Positions 8,785-15,384 of a DNA stretch of 15,793 nucleotides are shown piece by piece. Made by a program: the position numbers and the translations under genes. The first letter of the stretch is position 1; each line of letters starts with the position of its first letter. Source of the DNA: an uncultured Caulobacter sp. (GTDB lineage: Bacteria > Pseudomonadota > Alphaproteobacteria > Caulobacterales > Caulobacteraceae); contig CALALX010000087.1 in the NCBI GenBank assembly GCA_937925635.1, forward strand, positions 1 through 15,793. The letters are read 5' to 3'. Under the pieces are notes generated by a model, which did not search any database, was not told where the DNA came from, and saw only the letters and a list, made by a program, of their open reading frames with translations.

Positions 8785-9771
8785 TTGGCCGAACTCCAGC
8801 TCAAGAGCCATCGTTTCCGCACCGAGCGCGAAGCCTCCTGGCGCCGGCTCGAGAGCCTGATGGGCAAGGCCCAGCAACGGGCCGCGAACCGGCTGACCGA
8901 CGAAGAGCTGCTCGAGGTGCCGGTCCTCTACCGATCGGCGATGTCGTCGCTGTCGGTGGCCCGCTCGATCTCACTCGACCAAGGCGCGACGACCTATCTC
9001 GAGAGCCTGTGCCTGCGGGCCTACCTCTTCGTCTATGGGGTGCGGTCGACGCCGCTGGAGCGGCTGGCGCGCTTCTTCGCCGACGACTGGCCGCAGGCGG
9101 TGCGCAAGCTCTGGCCCGAGACGATCGCCGCCTTGCTGCTGTTCGCCCTGGGCGCCGTGACCGCCTATGTCCTGACGCTCGGCGACCCGGACTGGTTCTA
9201 CTCCTTCATCCCCGCGGACATGGCCCAGGGGCGCGACCCGTCGACCAGCACCGCGGCGCTGCGCGGGACGCTGTACGACAGCGACGACAAGCTGGCGGGC
9301 TTCGCGGCCTTCCTGTTCACCCACAACGCCCAGATCGCCATCTTCGCCTTCGCGCTGGGCTTCGCCTTCTGCCTGCCGACGGCCCTGCTGCTCGTCTACA
9401 ACGGCCTGTCGATGGGCGCCTTCGTGGCGCTGTTCGTGAGCCGGGGCCTGGGACTGGAAGTCGCGGGCTGGCTGATGATCCACGGCGTCACCGAGATCTT
9501 CGCGGTCGTCCTGGCCGGCGCCGCCGGTTTCCATATCGGGCGGGCGGTCATTCAGCCGGGCGACCGGCCGCGCGTCGAGGCCGCCGCCGACGCCGGCCGC
9601 ACCGCCGCCCTGGCCATGGCCGGCGTCGTCGCCATGCTGATGGCGGCGGGGTTGCTGGAGGGCTTCGGCCGCCAGCTGATCACCCTGGACGCCGCCCGCT
9701 TCGCCGTCGCCGCGGCCACCGCCCTTCTCTGGGGCCTCTACTTCTACCTCCCGCGTCGGAGGCGAGCTTGA
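8785..9771 (+). CDS. SpoIIM-like (stage II sporulation protein M family) membrane protein
   Basis: This is a 328-residue polytopic membrane protein of the SpoIIM/DUF95 family. In spore formers the family takes part in engulfment; in a non-sporulating alphaproteobacterium it marks a MoxR-operon member of unknown function. The TTG at 8785 is chosen because TAGGAG precedes it with a proper spacer and the gap from the DUF58 stop is only 9 bp. An N-terminal soluble helical region (1-105) is followed by about six membrane segments (about 112-132, 172-190, 192-220, 227-250, 272-294, 306-322). The family core is visible as FLFTHNAQIAIFAFALGFAF (177-196), and MIHGVTEIFAVVLAGAAGFH (231-250) carries the HG..E motif. 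The tail is basic (PRRRRA). The stop overlaps the next gene's TTG. Confidence 0.9.
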   Translation: MAELQLKSHRFRTEREASWRRLESLMGKAQQRAANRLTDEELLEVPVLYRSAMSSLSVARSISLDQGATTYLESLCLRAYLFVYGVRSTPLERLARFFADDWPQAVRKLWPETIAALLLFALGAVTAYVLTLGDPDWFYSFIPADMAQGRDPSTSTAALRGTLYDSDDKLAGFAAFLFTHNAQIAIFAFALGFAFCLPTALLLVYNGLSMGAFVALFVSRGLGLEVAGWLMIHGVTEIFAVVLAGAAGFHIGRAVIQPGDRPRVEAAADAGRTAALAMAGVVAMLMAAGLLEGFGRQLITLDAARFAVAAATALLWGLYFYLPRRRRA

Positions 9772-10646
9772 GCGCGCTGGACGTCTCACGAGCCGCCGGA
9801 GAGCGCCCACTGATCACGCCCGAGGGCGTCGATCTGCGCGTGCGCATCGCCAGCACGGGCGAGCGCGCCGCGGCCCTTCTGATCGACCTCGCCATCCTGC
9901 TGGGCGTCACCATCGCGGGGCTCCTGCTCTGGGCGGGCGCCGCGCTGGCCGTGGGCGAGAAGGGCGGCGAGTACCTGTTCGCCATCTTCGCCATCGTCGG
10001 CTTCTTCCTGCGGAACGCCTGGTTCATCGTCTTCGAGCTCGCCCCCTCGGCGGCGACGCCGGGAAAGCGGGCGCTCGGCCTGCGCGTGGCGGCCCGCAAT
10101 GGCGGGCGGCTGACGGCGGAGGCCATCCTGGCCCGCAACGCCATGCGCGAACTGGAACTCTTCCTGCCGCTCAGCCTGCTGATCTGGGCCACCTTCAGCC
10201 GGCAGGACGGCGTCGACGGCTGGACCAATCTGCTGGGCGTCGTCTGGGCCGGCGTGTTCGCGCTGTTTCCGATGTTCAATCGTGACCACCTGCGGGTCGG
10301 CGACCTGCTGGCCGGAACCTGGGTCGTTCATGCGCCCAAGGTCTCGCTGCTGCGCGACCTGGTCGACGACCGGCCGATGCTGCAGGACCGCTTCGCCTTC
10401 ACCGAGGCCCAGCTGGACGCCTACGGCGTCAAGGAGCTGCATGTCCTCGAGGACGTCCTGCGCAAGGTCGACCGCAAGGTCATGACCGCCGTCGCCGAGC
10501 GCATCCGCCGCAAGATCGGCTGGACCGCCGCTTCGGACGAGATGGATCAGACCTTCCTGTCGGCCTACTACGCGGCCCTGCGTGGCCGGCTGGAGACCCG
10601 AATGCTGCTCGGCAAGCGCAAACGGGACAAGTTCGACACCGCCTGA
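9768..10646 (+). CDS. RDD-family membrane protein with a C-terminal cytoplasmic extension
   Basis: This is a membrane protein of 292 residues and the last gene of the MoxR operon. The TTG at 9768 overlaps the SpoIIM stop (TTGA), and GGAGG sits five bases upstream, so this start is well supported although the frame is open back to 9009. The RDD domain spans about 20-190: VRIASTGERAAALLIDLAIL (25-44) with the Arg/Asp signature, three to four helices (about 37-62, 69-90, 131-144, 152-171), ATPGKRALGLRV (96-107), and HLRVGDLLAGTWVV (174-187). A roughly 100-residue charged, helical tail follows (about 191-292; VLEDVLRKVDRKVMTAVAERIRRKI), longer than in simple RDD proteins. The stop TGA directly abuts the stop of the convergent gene. 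Confidence 0.9.
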   Translation: MSALDVSRAAGERPLITPEGVDLRVRIASTGERAAALLIDLAILLGVTIAGLLLWAGAALAVGEKGGEYLFAIFAIVGFFLRNAWFIVFELAPSAATPGKRALGLRVAARNGGRLTAEAILARNAMRELELFLPLSLLIWATFSRQDGVDGWTNLLGVVWAGVFALFPMFNRDHLRVGDLLAGTWVVHAPKVSLLRDLVDDRPMLQDRFAFTEAQLDAYGVKELHVLEDVLRKVDRKVMTAVAERIRRKIGWTAASDEMDQTFLSAYYAALRGRLETRMLLGKRKRDKFDTA

Positions 10647-11387
10647 TCAGAGTCGCCGACGGAACAGCGCCAGCACGCGCTCCCAGTGCCGCTCGGCCGC
10701 CGGCCGGTCGTAGGCGGGCCGCTGCGGGAAGACGAAGCCGTGCTCGACCGCGGGATACAGCTCGACCTCGGCGTCGACGCCGTGCGCCGCGAGGTCGGCC
10801 GCCAGGGGCGCGATCATCTCCTCGGGGAACCAGCGGTCGATCTGGGCGCAGGCGAAGTAGAAGCTCGCGTCGCGGCCGCGCGCCGCCCGGTGCGGGCTGT
10901 CGGGCGCGTCGGTCATCAGCGACACGCCATGGATCGAGGCCGCGGCCCGCACCCGGCCCGGGAAGGCGGCCGCCGTGCTGATCGCGAAGGGGCCGCTCAT
11001 GCAGTAACCGACGGTCCCCACGCGCGACGCATCAGCGGCCGCATCGGCGTCGGCGAACGCCAGCATCGCGCCGCAGTCTCTCATCACCCGCGGAATGGTC
11101 AGCGAGTTCATCAGCGCGAACATGCCCTCGCGCGCCTTCTCCAGGGCCGCCGGTTCCGTGGGAAACGGCCACAGCTCCGTCACGCCGGACCGGTAGTAGA
11201 GATTGGGCAGCATCACGTAGTAGCCGACGCTGGCCAGCCGCCGGGCCATGTCGCGCAGTTCCTCGCGGATCGCCGGCGCATCCATCAGGAACAGCACCAC
11301 TGGATGCGGCCCGTCCCGCTCGGGATGAACCACGAAGGTGGCGCAGGCCCCGTCAGGCGTGGCGATGTCCAGCTGGCGTTCGATCAT
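10647..11387 (-). CDS. Dienelactone hydrolase family protein
   Basis: This is a cytoplasmic alpha/beta hydrolase of 246 residues, the usual dienelactone hydrolase length. The family uses a Cys-Asp-His triad on lactones or esters. The nucleophile is Cys129 in VGYCMSG (126-132). The acid is probably Asp184 (CAQIDRWF) and the base His216 in AVEHGFVF (213-220). VVLFLMDAPAIREELRDMARRLA near the N-terminus and YYVMLPNLYY (56-65) fit the family. The ATG at 11387 has GGGAG seven bases upstream. A TATAGT hexamer at about 11413-11418 on the same strand could be a -10 element, but no matching -35 is seen. It lies 40 bp behind the GST-like gene and may share its transcript. The lack of catechol-pathway genes nearby means the true substrate is open. 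Confidence 0.88.
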   Translation of the reverse strand: MIERQLDIATPDGACATFVVHPERDGPHPVVLFLMDAPAIREELRDMARRLASVGYYVMLPNLYYRSGVTELWPFPTEPAALEKAREGMFALMNSLTIPRVMRDCGAMLAFADADAAADASRVGTVGYCMSGPFAISTAAAFPGRVRAAASIHGVSLMTDAPDSPHRAARGRDASFYFACAQIDRWFPEEMIAPLAADLAAHGVDAEVELYPAVEHGFVFPQRPAYDRPAAERHWERVLALFRRRL

Positions 11388-11427
11388 GGTCGGCTCCCGA
11401 GACTCGAACCGGGACTATAGCGCCGGA

Positions 11428-12585
11428 TCAGCGCGGCGCGCCCCACACCTCGACCTGGCCCCGCCGCTCCACCGGGCGCGTCGTCCTGAGCGTGGCGATC
11501 TCGGACAGACCGGTCCGCGCCAGCAGCGCGTCGAGGGCTTGCCGCCCGGCGCCCTCGGCGGGCATGGCGGCCTGGACCTTCTGCAACAGGTAGATCCGGT
11601 AGGGCATGACGGCGACGGTGATCGGAACGCCGCGCCAGTCGAAGGCGGCCATGCCGATGGAGCGATCTCCCGGTCGGGGCAGACCGTTGGCTCCCGCCTG
11701 CAGGTCAGGACGCTCCGCCAGCCAGGCGTCGGCATACGCCACCATCGCCCGCAGCTCCGGCAGGTAGTCGCGGGCGATGAAGGCCATCAGCGCCTCAAGG
11801 CTCGCCGGCAGGGCATTCGGGTCGAAGAGGTCCGTCGACCGGTCGGGGTACTCGCCGGCGTCCAGGCCGGCGGCGTGCATCCGCTCGACCCAGCGCCAGA
11901 CCCGGTGCGCGCGGCGCTTCATCAGGTCGGCCGGATAGGGGTCGCGTCCAAGATGCGCGTAGAGGGGCCCGATCAGGCCAAAGTCGCCGATCGTCGGCCG
12001 GCCGCCGAGCAGGTAGGGCGAACCCGCCAGATGCGCCTCGAACAGGTCCAGGAACTCTTCGTAAGCCGCCTCGACCGCCGGGATCGAGGCTTCCGAGACG
12101 CCGAAGCTCGCCATGGCCTTGCGCATCCGCTGGGCGGCGAAATCGAAGATCGCCCGCCCCTCGTCGTCAGAGGCGCCGGGCGGCGCGAGGCCGGCGGCGA
12201 AGTCCCGGGCGATGAAGGGCTGGTTCACGCTGTCGAAGTTCCAGCGATAGTGCATGGCGGGCCGCAGCAGGCCTTCCCCGCCGAACAGCTCGAACAGGCG
12301 CGCCACCGTGCCGAGAACGGGATCGGCCGGGAGCGCAGGCCAACGGGCTCCGCCGCGGGTCTCGAGGGCGTCGATGATCTCCGAACCGTCCTGCAGCAGA
12401 TCGCCCTCGGGCGTCTCGAGAACCGGAATGATCCAGCGGCCGATACGCGGGACGATGGTCTCCCGGAACGCCGGCTCACCCGCCGCGACGTTCTCGAAGG
12501 GGATGCCCTGCTTGATCAGGTAGGCGCGCGCCTTGGCCGTATAGAGCGAGCCCGGGGTGCCGTGCAGGCGGTGGAGTCCGGTCAT
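11428..12585 (-). CDS. Glutathione S-transferase family protein, long form
   Basis: This is a cytoplasmic GST-fold protein of 385 residues, much longer than the usual 200-250. The N-terminal thioredoxin-like domain (1 to about 78) shows LHRLHGTPGSLYTAKARAYL (4-23), the cis-proline of IPVLET (53-58) and the glutathione gamma-glutamyl site LLQDGSEIID (63-72). A helical C-terminal domain contains SPYLLGGRPTIGDFGLIGPLYAHL, which has the GST-C features of a conserved Asp after a gly-rich turn. The region after about 270 (LPASLEALMAFIARDYLPEL onward, ending RRGQVEVWGAPR) is an extension of unknown role. The ATG at 12585 has no strong ribosome-binding site, but it follows the DUF4345 stop by 10 bp, suggesting translational coupling. 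Whether it conjugates glutathione cannot be judged. Confidence 0.85.
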   Translation of the reverse strand: MTGLHRLHGTPGSLYTAKARAYLIKQGIPFENVAAGEPAFRETIVPRIGRWIIPVLETPEGDLLQDGSEIIDALETRGGARWPALPADPVLGTVARLFELFGGEGLLRPAMHYRWNFDSVNQPFIARDFAAGLAPPGASDDEGRAIFDFAAQRMRKAMASFGVSEASIPAVEAAYEEFLDLFEAHLAGSPYLLGGRPTIGDFGLIGPLYAHLGRDPYPADLMKRRAHRVWRWVERMHAAGLDAGEYPDRSTDLFDPNALPASLEALMAFIARDYLPELRAMVAYADAWLAERPDLQAGANGLPRPGDRSIGMAAFDWRGVPITVAVMPYRIYLLQKVQAAMPAEGAGRQALDALLARTGLSEIATLRTTRPVERRGQVEVWGAPR

Positions 12586-12595
12586 CGACCCGCGC

Positions 12596-12970
12596 CTAGG
12601 CCAGACGCCGGCGGGCGAGGAACAGCAACGCCACCAGCACCGCCTCGACGACCATCGGCGGCAGCATCTGCGGCTCGAAGCCGTTCAGCGCCACCGTGAT
12701 CACCCGGCCCGTCAACGCCAGCGCCAACAGGGCGAGCGTCGGGGTGAGGAGGCGGCCGTCGTTGCGGATCGCGGCCATCACGGCGAACAGTCCTCCCGCC
12801 GCGAAGAAGCCGCCGACATCGGCGCGCAACGTCGCCAGGCCAAGCCCCCCGACCGCCTCCAGTCCAAGCTGGGCCGCCGGCTGGGCCGGACCCAACCAGA
12901 TCCGTGCGGCGAGCAGCAACGCCAGCACCCCCACGACGCCGACGAGACCTCGGAGAATGATCGTGACCAT
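12596..12970 (-). CDS. Small DUF4345-like membrane protein
   Basis: This is an integral membrane protein of 124 residues with about four hydrophobic helices (about 4-22, 53-68, 73-95, 104-119). I place the start at the ATG at 12970 (MVTIILRG), preceded by AGGGGGCGAC, rather than the ATG 30 bases further upstream, which has no such signal. The segment LRADVGGFFAAGGLFAVMAA (48-67) followed by RNDGRLLTP resembles DUF4345 proteins, and the length agrees. No function is known. It is the first gene of a probable unit with the GST-like gene, whose start follows by 10 bp. A possible longer antisense frame over the same stretch is a shadow. Confidence 0.75.
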   Translation of the reverse strand: MVTIILRGLVGVVGVLALLLAARIWLGPAQPAAQLGLEAVGGLGLATLRADVGGFFAAGGLFAVMAAIRNDGRLLTPTLALLALALTGRVITVALNGFEPQMLPPMVVEAVLVALLFLARRRLA

Positions 12971-13036
12971 GTCGCCCCCTATTGGCATAATCCATGCCAC
13001 TGGTAGGGCCGGCGGCGACCGTGCGCAACCGCCCTA

Positions 13037-13870
13037 TCAGGCGGCGACCGAGATCCTTATGCCGGCCGCGGGAGCATCCCTGCGAATCTCGCGATCCATC
13101 TGGTCCATGGTTTCATTGAGCGCCTTGAGTGCCTTGTCGGCGTCCTCGAGCGCCGTCTCGGCGTCCTTGTCGCGACGACCGATGGCGGCCTGGCCCCGCG
13201 CCGTCTGCAGCAGTCTCTGGATTTCGTCGACCAGACCGCGGACGTCCTTCAGGAAGTCGAGCCCGTCCTCGCCGACCTGCTTGCGGACTTCGGACACCAC
13301 CGCGTCATAGAGCGACCGTCCTTCGGCGACGGCGAGCGCGGCGTCCCCCGGTCCGATGTCCTGTTCATGTTCAGGCTTCGACGACAGCGTCGCGTCCGCC
13401 TCGTCCCCGTCGGTCGGGGCCGTCTCCGGGGCGCTGGCCTGGGGGGCGTCGCCCGCCGCCCCGTCGCCGTGCTCGCCGGCGTCCCCGGACGGGTCCGTCC
13501 CGGCCGAAAGGACCGCGCCAACGACCTCCCCCGCGGCGCCCATTTCCTGCCCGCCGGCGTCCTTATAGGCCTCCACGGCCGCCTTCAGGTCCTTGACGAC
13601 CTGGGCCAGCGCCTTGGCCATTCCCTTGGGATTGTGGGCGAAGAGCTTCTTGACGATCTGGAGCCACTCGCGGACCTGCTGCAGCTTGGCCTTGGCCTGC
13701 TGCTTGCGGGTTTCGGAGGCTTCGAACCTTGGGCTGGACCGGGCCTTGGCCGCGTCCTCCGAAACCTCGGCCCGGCGGCTTTCCCTCGCCTGCCTGAGCG
13801 CGGCGCGGGCCCGCAGTTCCCGCGCATAGTCCAGCGTCGCCGCGCCGGCCGCGGCCAATGTAATGTTCAT
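13037..13870 (-). CDS. Unrecognised helical protein with acidic low-complexity linker
   Basis: I do not recognise this 277-residue protein. The ATG at 13870 (MNITLAAAGAATLDYARELR) is preferred over an ATG 36 bases upstream because the latter adds a basic stretch that looks like leader sequence; AGAAGG lies about 9 bases before the chosen start. Three parts can be seen. A strongly helical, Lys/Arg/Ala/Gln-rich N-terminal region (about 12-105; ETRKQQAKAKLQQVREWLQI, LAQVVKDLKAAVEAYKDAGG) looks coiled-coil-like. An acidic Gly/Ala/Pro/Asp/Glu linker covers about 108-178. A second amphipathic helical region covers about 183-265 (LVDEIQRLLQTARGQAAI, DADKALKALNETMDQMDREI). It has no signal peptide, no membrane helix and no enzyme motif. 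It may be a structural, scaffold or secreted surface protein; that is a guess. It is flanked by the tRNA-His gene upstream and the DUF4345 unit 66 bp downstream. Confidence 0.75.
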   Translation of the reverse strand: MNITLAAAGAATLDYARELRARAALRQARESRRAEVSEDAAKARSSPRFEASETRKQQAKAKLQQVREWLQIVKKLFAHNPKGMAKALAQVVKDLKAAVEAYKDAGGQEMGAAGEVVGAVLSAGTDPSGDAGEHGDGAAGDAPQASAPETAPTDGDEADATLSSKPEHEQDIGPGDAALAVAEGRSLYDAVVSEVRKQVGEDGLDFLKDVRGLVDEIQRLLQTARGQAAIGRRDKDAETALEDADKALKALNETMDQMDREIRRDAPAAGIRISVAA

Positions 13871-13968
13871 GCGTCGAAGCCTTCTGCCTTTCGAAGCCGT
13901 CCGCACTCTCGCCGACTGTGCTTAACGCAAGATGTCATGCGCGGCGCTTGCGCCCCGTCGCGCAGTTG

Positions 13969-13995
13969 GAGCGCCGCCGGGCAAGGCGGGCGCTC
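13969..13995 (-). terminator. Strong hairpin downstream of tRNA-His, terminator-like but without T-run
   Basis: On the - strand GAGCGCCCGCC pairs with GGCGGCGCTC around a TTGCCC loop, giving a 10-bp stem with one bulged C. It begins 31 bases after the tRNA 3' end, the position expected for a terminator, but no run of T follows. It could assist termination or 3' processing. A second small palindrome (GGCGC-TT-GCGCC) lies just beyond it. The rest of 13871-14025 is the probable promoter region of the unrecognised gene, with no clear promoter. Confidence 0.35.
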
Positions 13996-14025
13996 GGAAC
14001 AGTTCTTCTGCGGGGAGCTTCGCGA

Positions 14026-14102
14026 TGGTACCGCCCTCCCGGATCGAACGGGAGACCTCCAGAGCCACAATCTGGCGCTCTAACCAACTGAGCTAGGGCG
14101 GC
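14026..14102 (-). tRNA. tRNA-His (anticodon GTG), CCA encoded
   Basis: A complete cloverleaf can be drawn on the - strand. Acceptor stem GCCGCCC/GGGCGGT (first pair G1-U72), U8-A9, D stem GCTC/GAGC with loop AGTTGGTTA, anticodon stem CCAGA/TCTGG with loop TTGTGGC (anticodon GTG, histidine), variable loop AGGTC, T stem TCCCG/CGGGA with loop TTCGATC, discriminator A73 and genome-encoded CCA. The base before G1 is C, so the extra G-1 found in nearly all tRNA-His is not encoded, and A73 replaces the usual C73. This combination (no G-1, U72, A73) is a known property of a large group of Alphaproteobacteria including Caulobacter, whose histidyl-tRNA synthetase has adapted to it. Confidence 0.97.
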
Positions 14103-14122
14103 GCGCTTTCGCGAGGGGGGTG

Positions 14123-14150
14123 GTTTAGTCGCAGCGGGGCTTCGGATCAA
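14123..14150 (-). promoter_or_regulatory. Probable promoter of tRNA-His
   Basis: On the - strand, TTGATC (14150-14145) and CTAAAC (14128-14123) are 16 bases apart. The surrounding ACTAAACC resembles the Caulobacter housekeeping -10 consensus GCTANAWC, and TTGATCC resembles TTGACGS. The -10 element ends 20 bases before the tRNA 5' end, leaving room for a short leader of about 14 bases. The -10 match is imperfect. Confidence 0.55.
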
Positions 14151-14194
14151 GCGCTGTCCTTGCGCGCCGGGCGTGCGGGCTTCAGGCTCGGGAC

Positions 14195-15082
14195 ATGACC
14201 GACATCACCACACGCACCATCGAGGCCAACGGCCTGACCTTCACCATCGACGAAGCCGGCGCGGGCGACGATGTCGCCCTGTTCCTGCACGGTTTTCCCG
14301 AGAGCCGCTTCTCCTGGCGCTTCCAGCTTCCGCTGCTGGCGAAGCTGGGCTGGCGGGCTGTCGCGCCGGATCTGCGCGGATACGGCGACTCAAGCCGGCC
14401 GAGGGCGACGTCGGCCTACCGGGTGGAAAACCTCACCGACGACGTGGCCGCCATCTTCGACGCCCTGGGCGCCAAGCGACGGCTCCTGATCGCTCATGAC
14501 TGGGGCGCGATCGTCGCCTGGGTGTTCGCGATGCGGAAATTGCGCCCGCTGGATGGGCTGGTGGTGATGAACGTCCCTCACCCGGCCGTCTTCTCGGCCT
14601 ACATGCGCAAGCCGGGCAGCGGCCAGTTGGGCAAGTCCTGGTACGTGTTCTTCTTCCAGATCCCGGCCCTTCCCGAGGCCATGCTGACCGCCCGCCGCGC
14701 CGAGGGCGTGGCGCGGGCGTTCCGCGACATGGCCATCGACAAGTCGGCCTTCCCCGACGCGGTGCTGGAGGTCTACCGACGCAACGCGCTGAAGCCGGGC
14801 GCCATGAAGGCGATGATAAACTGGTATCGCGCCAACTTCACCGGCGGCCTGCGTCCGTGGAGCGACGCCGGCCAGCCGCCGATCGAGGTTCCGACCCTGA
14901 TGATCTGGGGCGAGGAGGACAGCGCGCTCGGGATCGGCCTGACCGAAGGCTACGGCCCCTATGTGAGGGACTTCACGCTTCACCGGTTGCCGGGCGTGTC
15001 GCACTGGGTGCAGCAGGAAGCGCCCGAGGCCGTGAACGAGAAGCTGGAAGGCTGGCTAACCGCCAAGGGTCTCGTCGGCTAG
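14195..15082 (+). CDS. Alpha/beta hydrolase, epoxide hydrolase-like
   Basis: This is a cytoplasmic alpha/beta hydrolase of 295 residues, typical of the epoxide hydrolase/haloalkane dehalogenase group, which opens substrates through an aspartyl ester. Visible: oxyanion-hole motif LHGFPES (31-37), PDLRGYGDS (58-66), nucleophile Asp102 in AHDWGA (100-105), probable acid Asp242 in WGEEDSAL (238-245), and catalytic His270 in GVSHWVQQEAP (267-277). Two tyrosines expected to hold the epoxide oxygen are candidates in the cap: Tyr150 (KSWYVFFFQIP) and Tyr211 (NWYRANF). The presence of both favours epoxide hydrolase over dehalogenase. The ATG at 14195 is in a suitable place 92 bp from the divergent tRNA, though only a weak purine stretch (GGCTCGGGAC) precedes it. 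The natural substrate is unknown. Confidence 0.9.
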   Translation: MTDITTRTIEANGLTFTIDEAGAGDDVALFLHGFPESRFSWRFQLPLLAKLGWRAVAPDLRGYGDSSRPRATSAYRVENLTDDVAAIFDALGAKRRLLIAHDWGAIVAWVFAMRKLRPLDGLVVMNVPHPAVFSAYMRKPGSGQLGKSWYVFFFQIPALPEAMLTARRAEGVARAFRDMAIDKSAFPDAVLEVYRRNALKPGAMKAMINWYRANFTGGLRPWSDAGQPPIEVPTLMIWGEEDSALGIGLTEGYGPYVRDFTLHRLPGVSHWVQQEAPEAVNEKLEGWLTAKGLVG

Positions 15083-15123
15083 GGTCACTCGACATCAGGC
15101 GAGACAGGCCGCCCATTCACCGT

Positions 15124-15220
15124 GTGTCCCCGCACAGGCGGGGACCCAAGCTGAAAATCAGGGCTCCAACCGCCGACTAAGCCGCCCCGGTCGATTGGGT
15201 CCCCGCCTGTGCGGGGACAC
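15124..15220. repeat. REP-like palindrome pair: perfect 26-bp inverted repeat with 45-base spacer
   Basis: The arms at 15124-15149 and 15195-15220 are exact reverse complements over 26 bases. Each arm is itself a palindrome, TCCCCGC-ACAG-GCGGGGA, bordered by GTG on the outside and CCCA on the inside. The spacer 15150-15194 is unique sequence. The arrangement, two REP-type palindromes in opposite orientation in an intergenic space after a gene, is that of a BIME-like element. Such elements are dispersed and depend on a transposase encoded elsewhere. The whole could also fold into one long stem that acts on RNA ends of either convergent gene. Confidence 0.8.
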
Positions 15221-15331
15221 TCGGAGGGAAATCACAGCCCGCCGCCTGAAAGTCGATTCGTCCTGGCGCGAATTCGATCCCGTCCTCCCTCGAGGACGAT
15301 GGCCGTCCGGAATTGCGGTACGCCCAAAAGG

Positions 15332-15365
15332 AAAAACGCCCCGGAGATCGCTCTCCGGGGCGTTT
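15332..15365 (-). terminator. Rho-independent terminator of the TonB-family gene
   Basis: A 14-bp perfect stem with a 4-base loop (TCGC), made of AAACGCCCCGGAGA and its complement at 15334-15365. On the - strand it is followed by a run of five T (complement of 15336-15332). It lies 20 bases beyond the stop of the TonB-family gene. In the + direction it offers only three T, so it may also weakly stop transcripts from the hydrolase gene. Confidence 0.85.
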
Positions 15366-15384
15366 GACTGGGTTCTGGCGAAAG

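Larger units (their letters stand above)
15083..15384. other. Intergenic region between convergent hydrolase and TonB genes
   Basis: About 300 bases without a gene, lying between two converging genes. It holds the REP-like inverted repeat (15124-15220), a small hairpin CGTCCTC-CCTC-GAGGACG at 15281-15298 without a T-run, and the strong terminator near 15332-15365. The remaining bases show no open frame with family resemblance and no clear promoter. Confidence 0.7.

Noticed and set aside
11338..12699. 453-residue + strand frame
   Set aside because: It is antisense to the GST-like gene, which has clear thioredoxin-fold and cis-proline motifs.
15124..15220. CRISPR-like repeat: the arms resemble the GC-rich palindrome of type I-E repeats
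   Set aside because: Only two copies, in inverted rather than direct orientation, with no further repeat-spacer units and no cas genes in the window.
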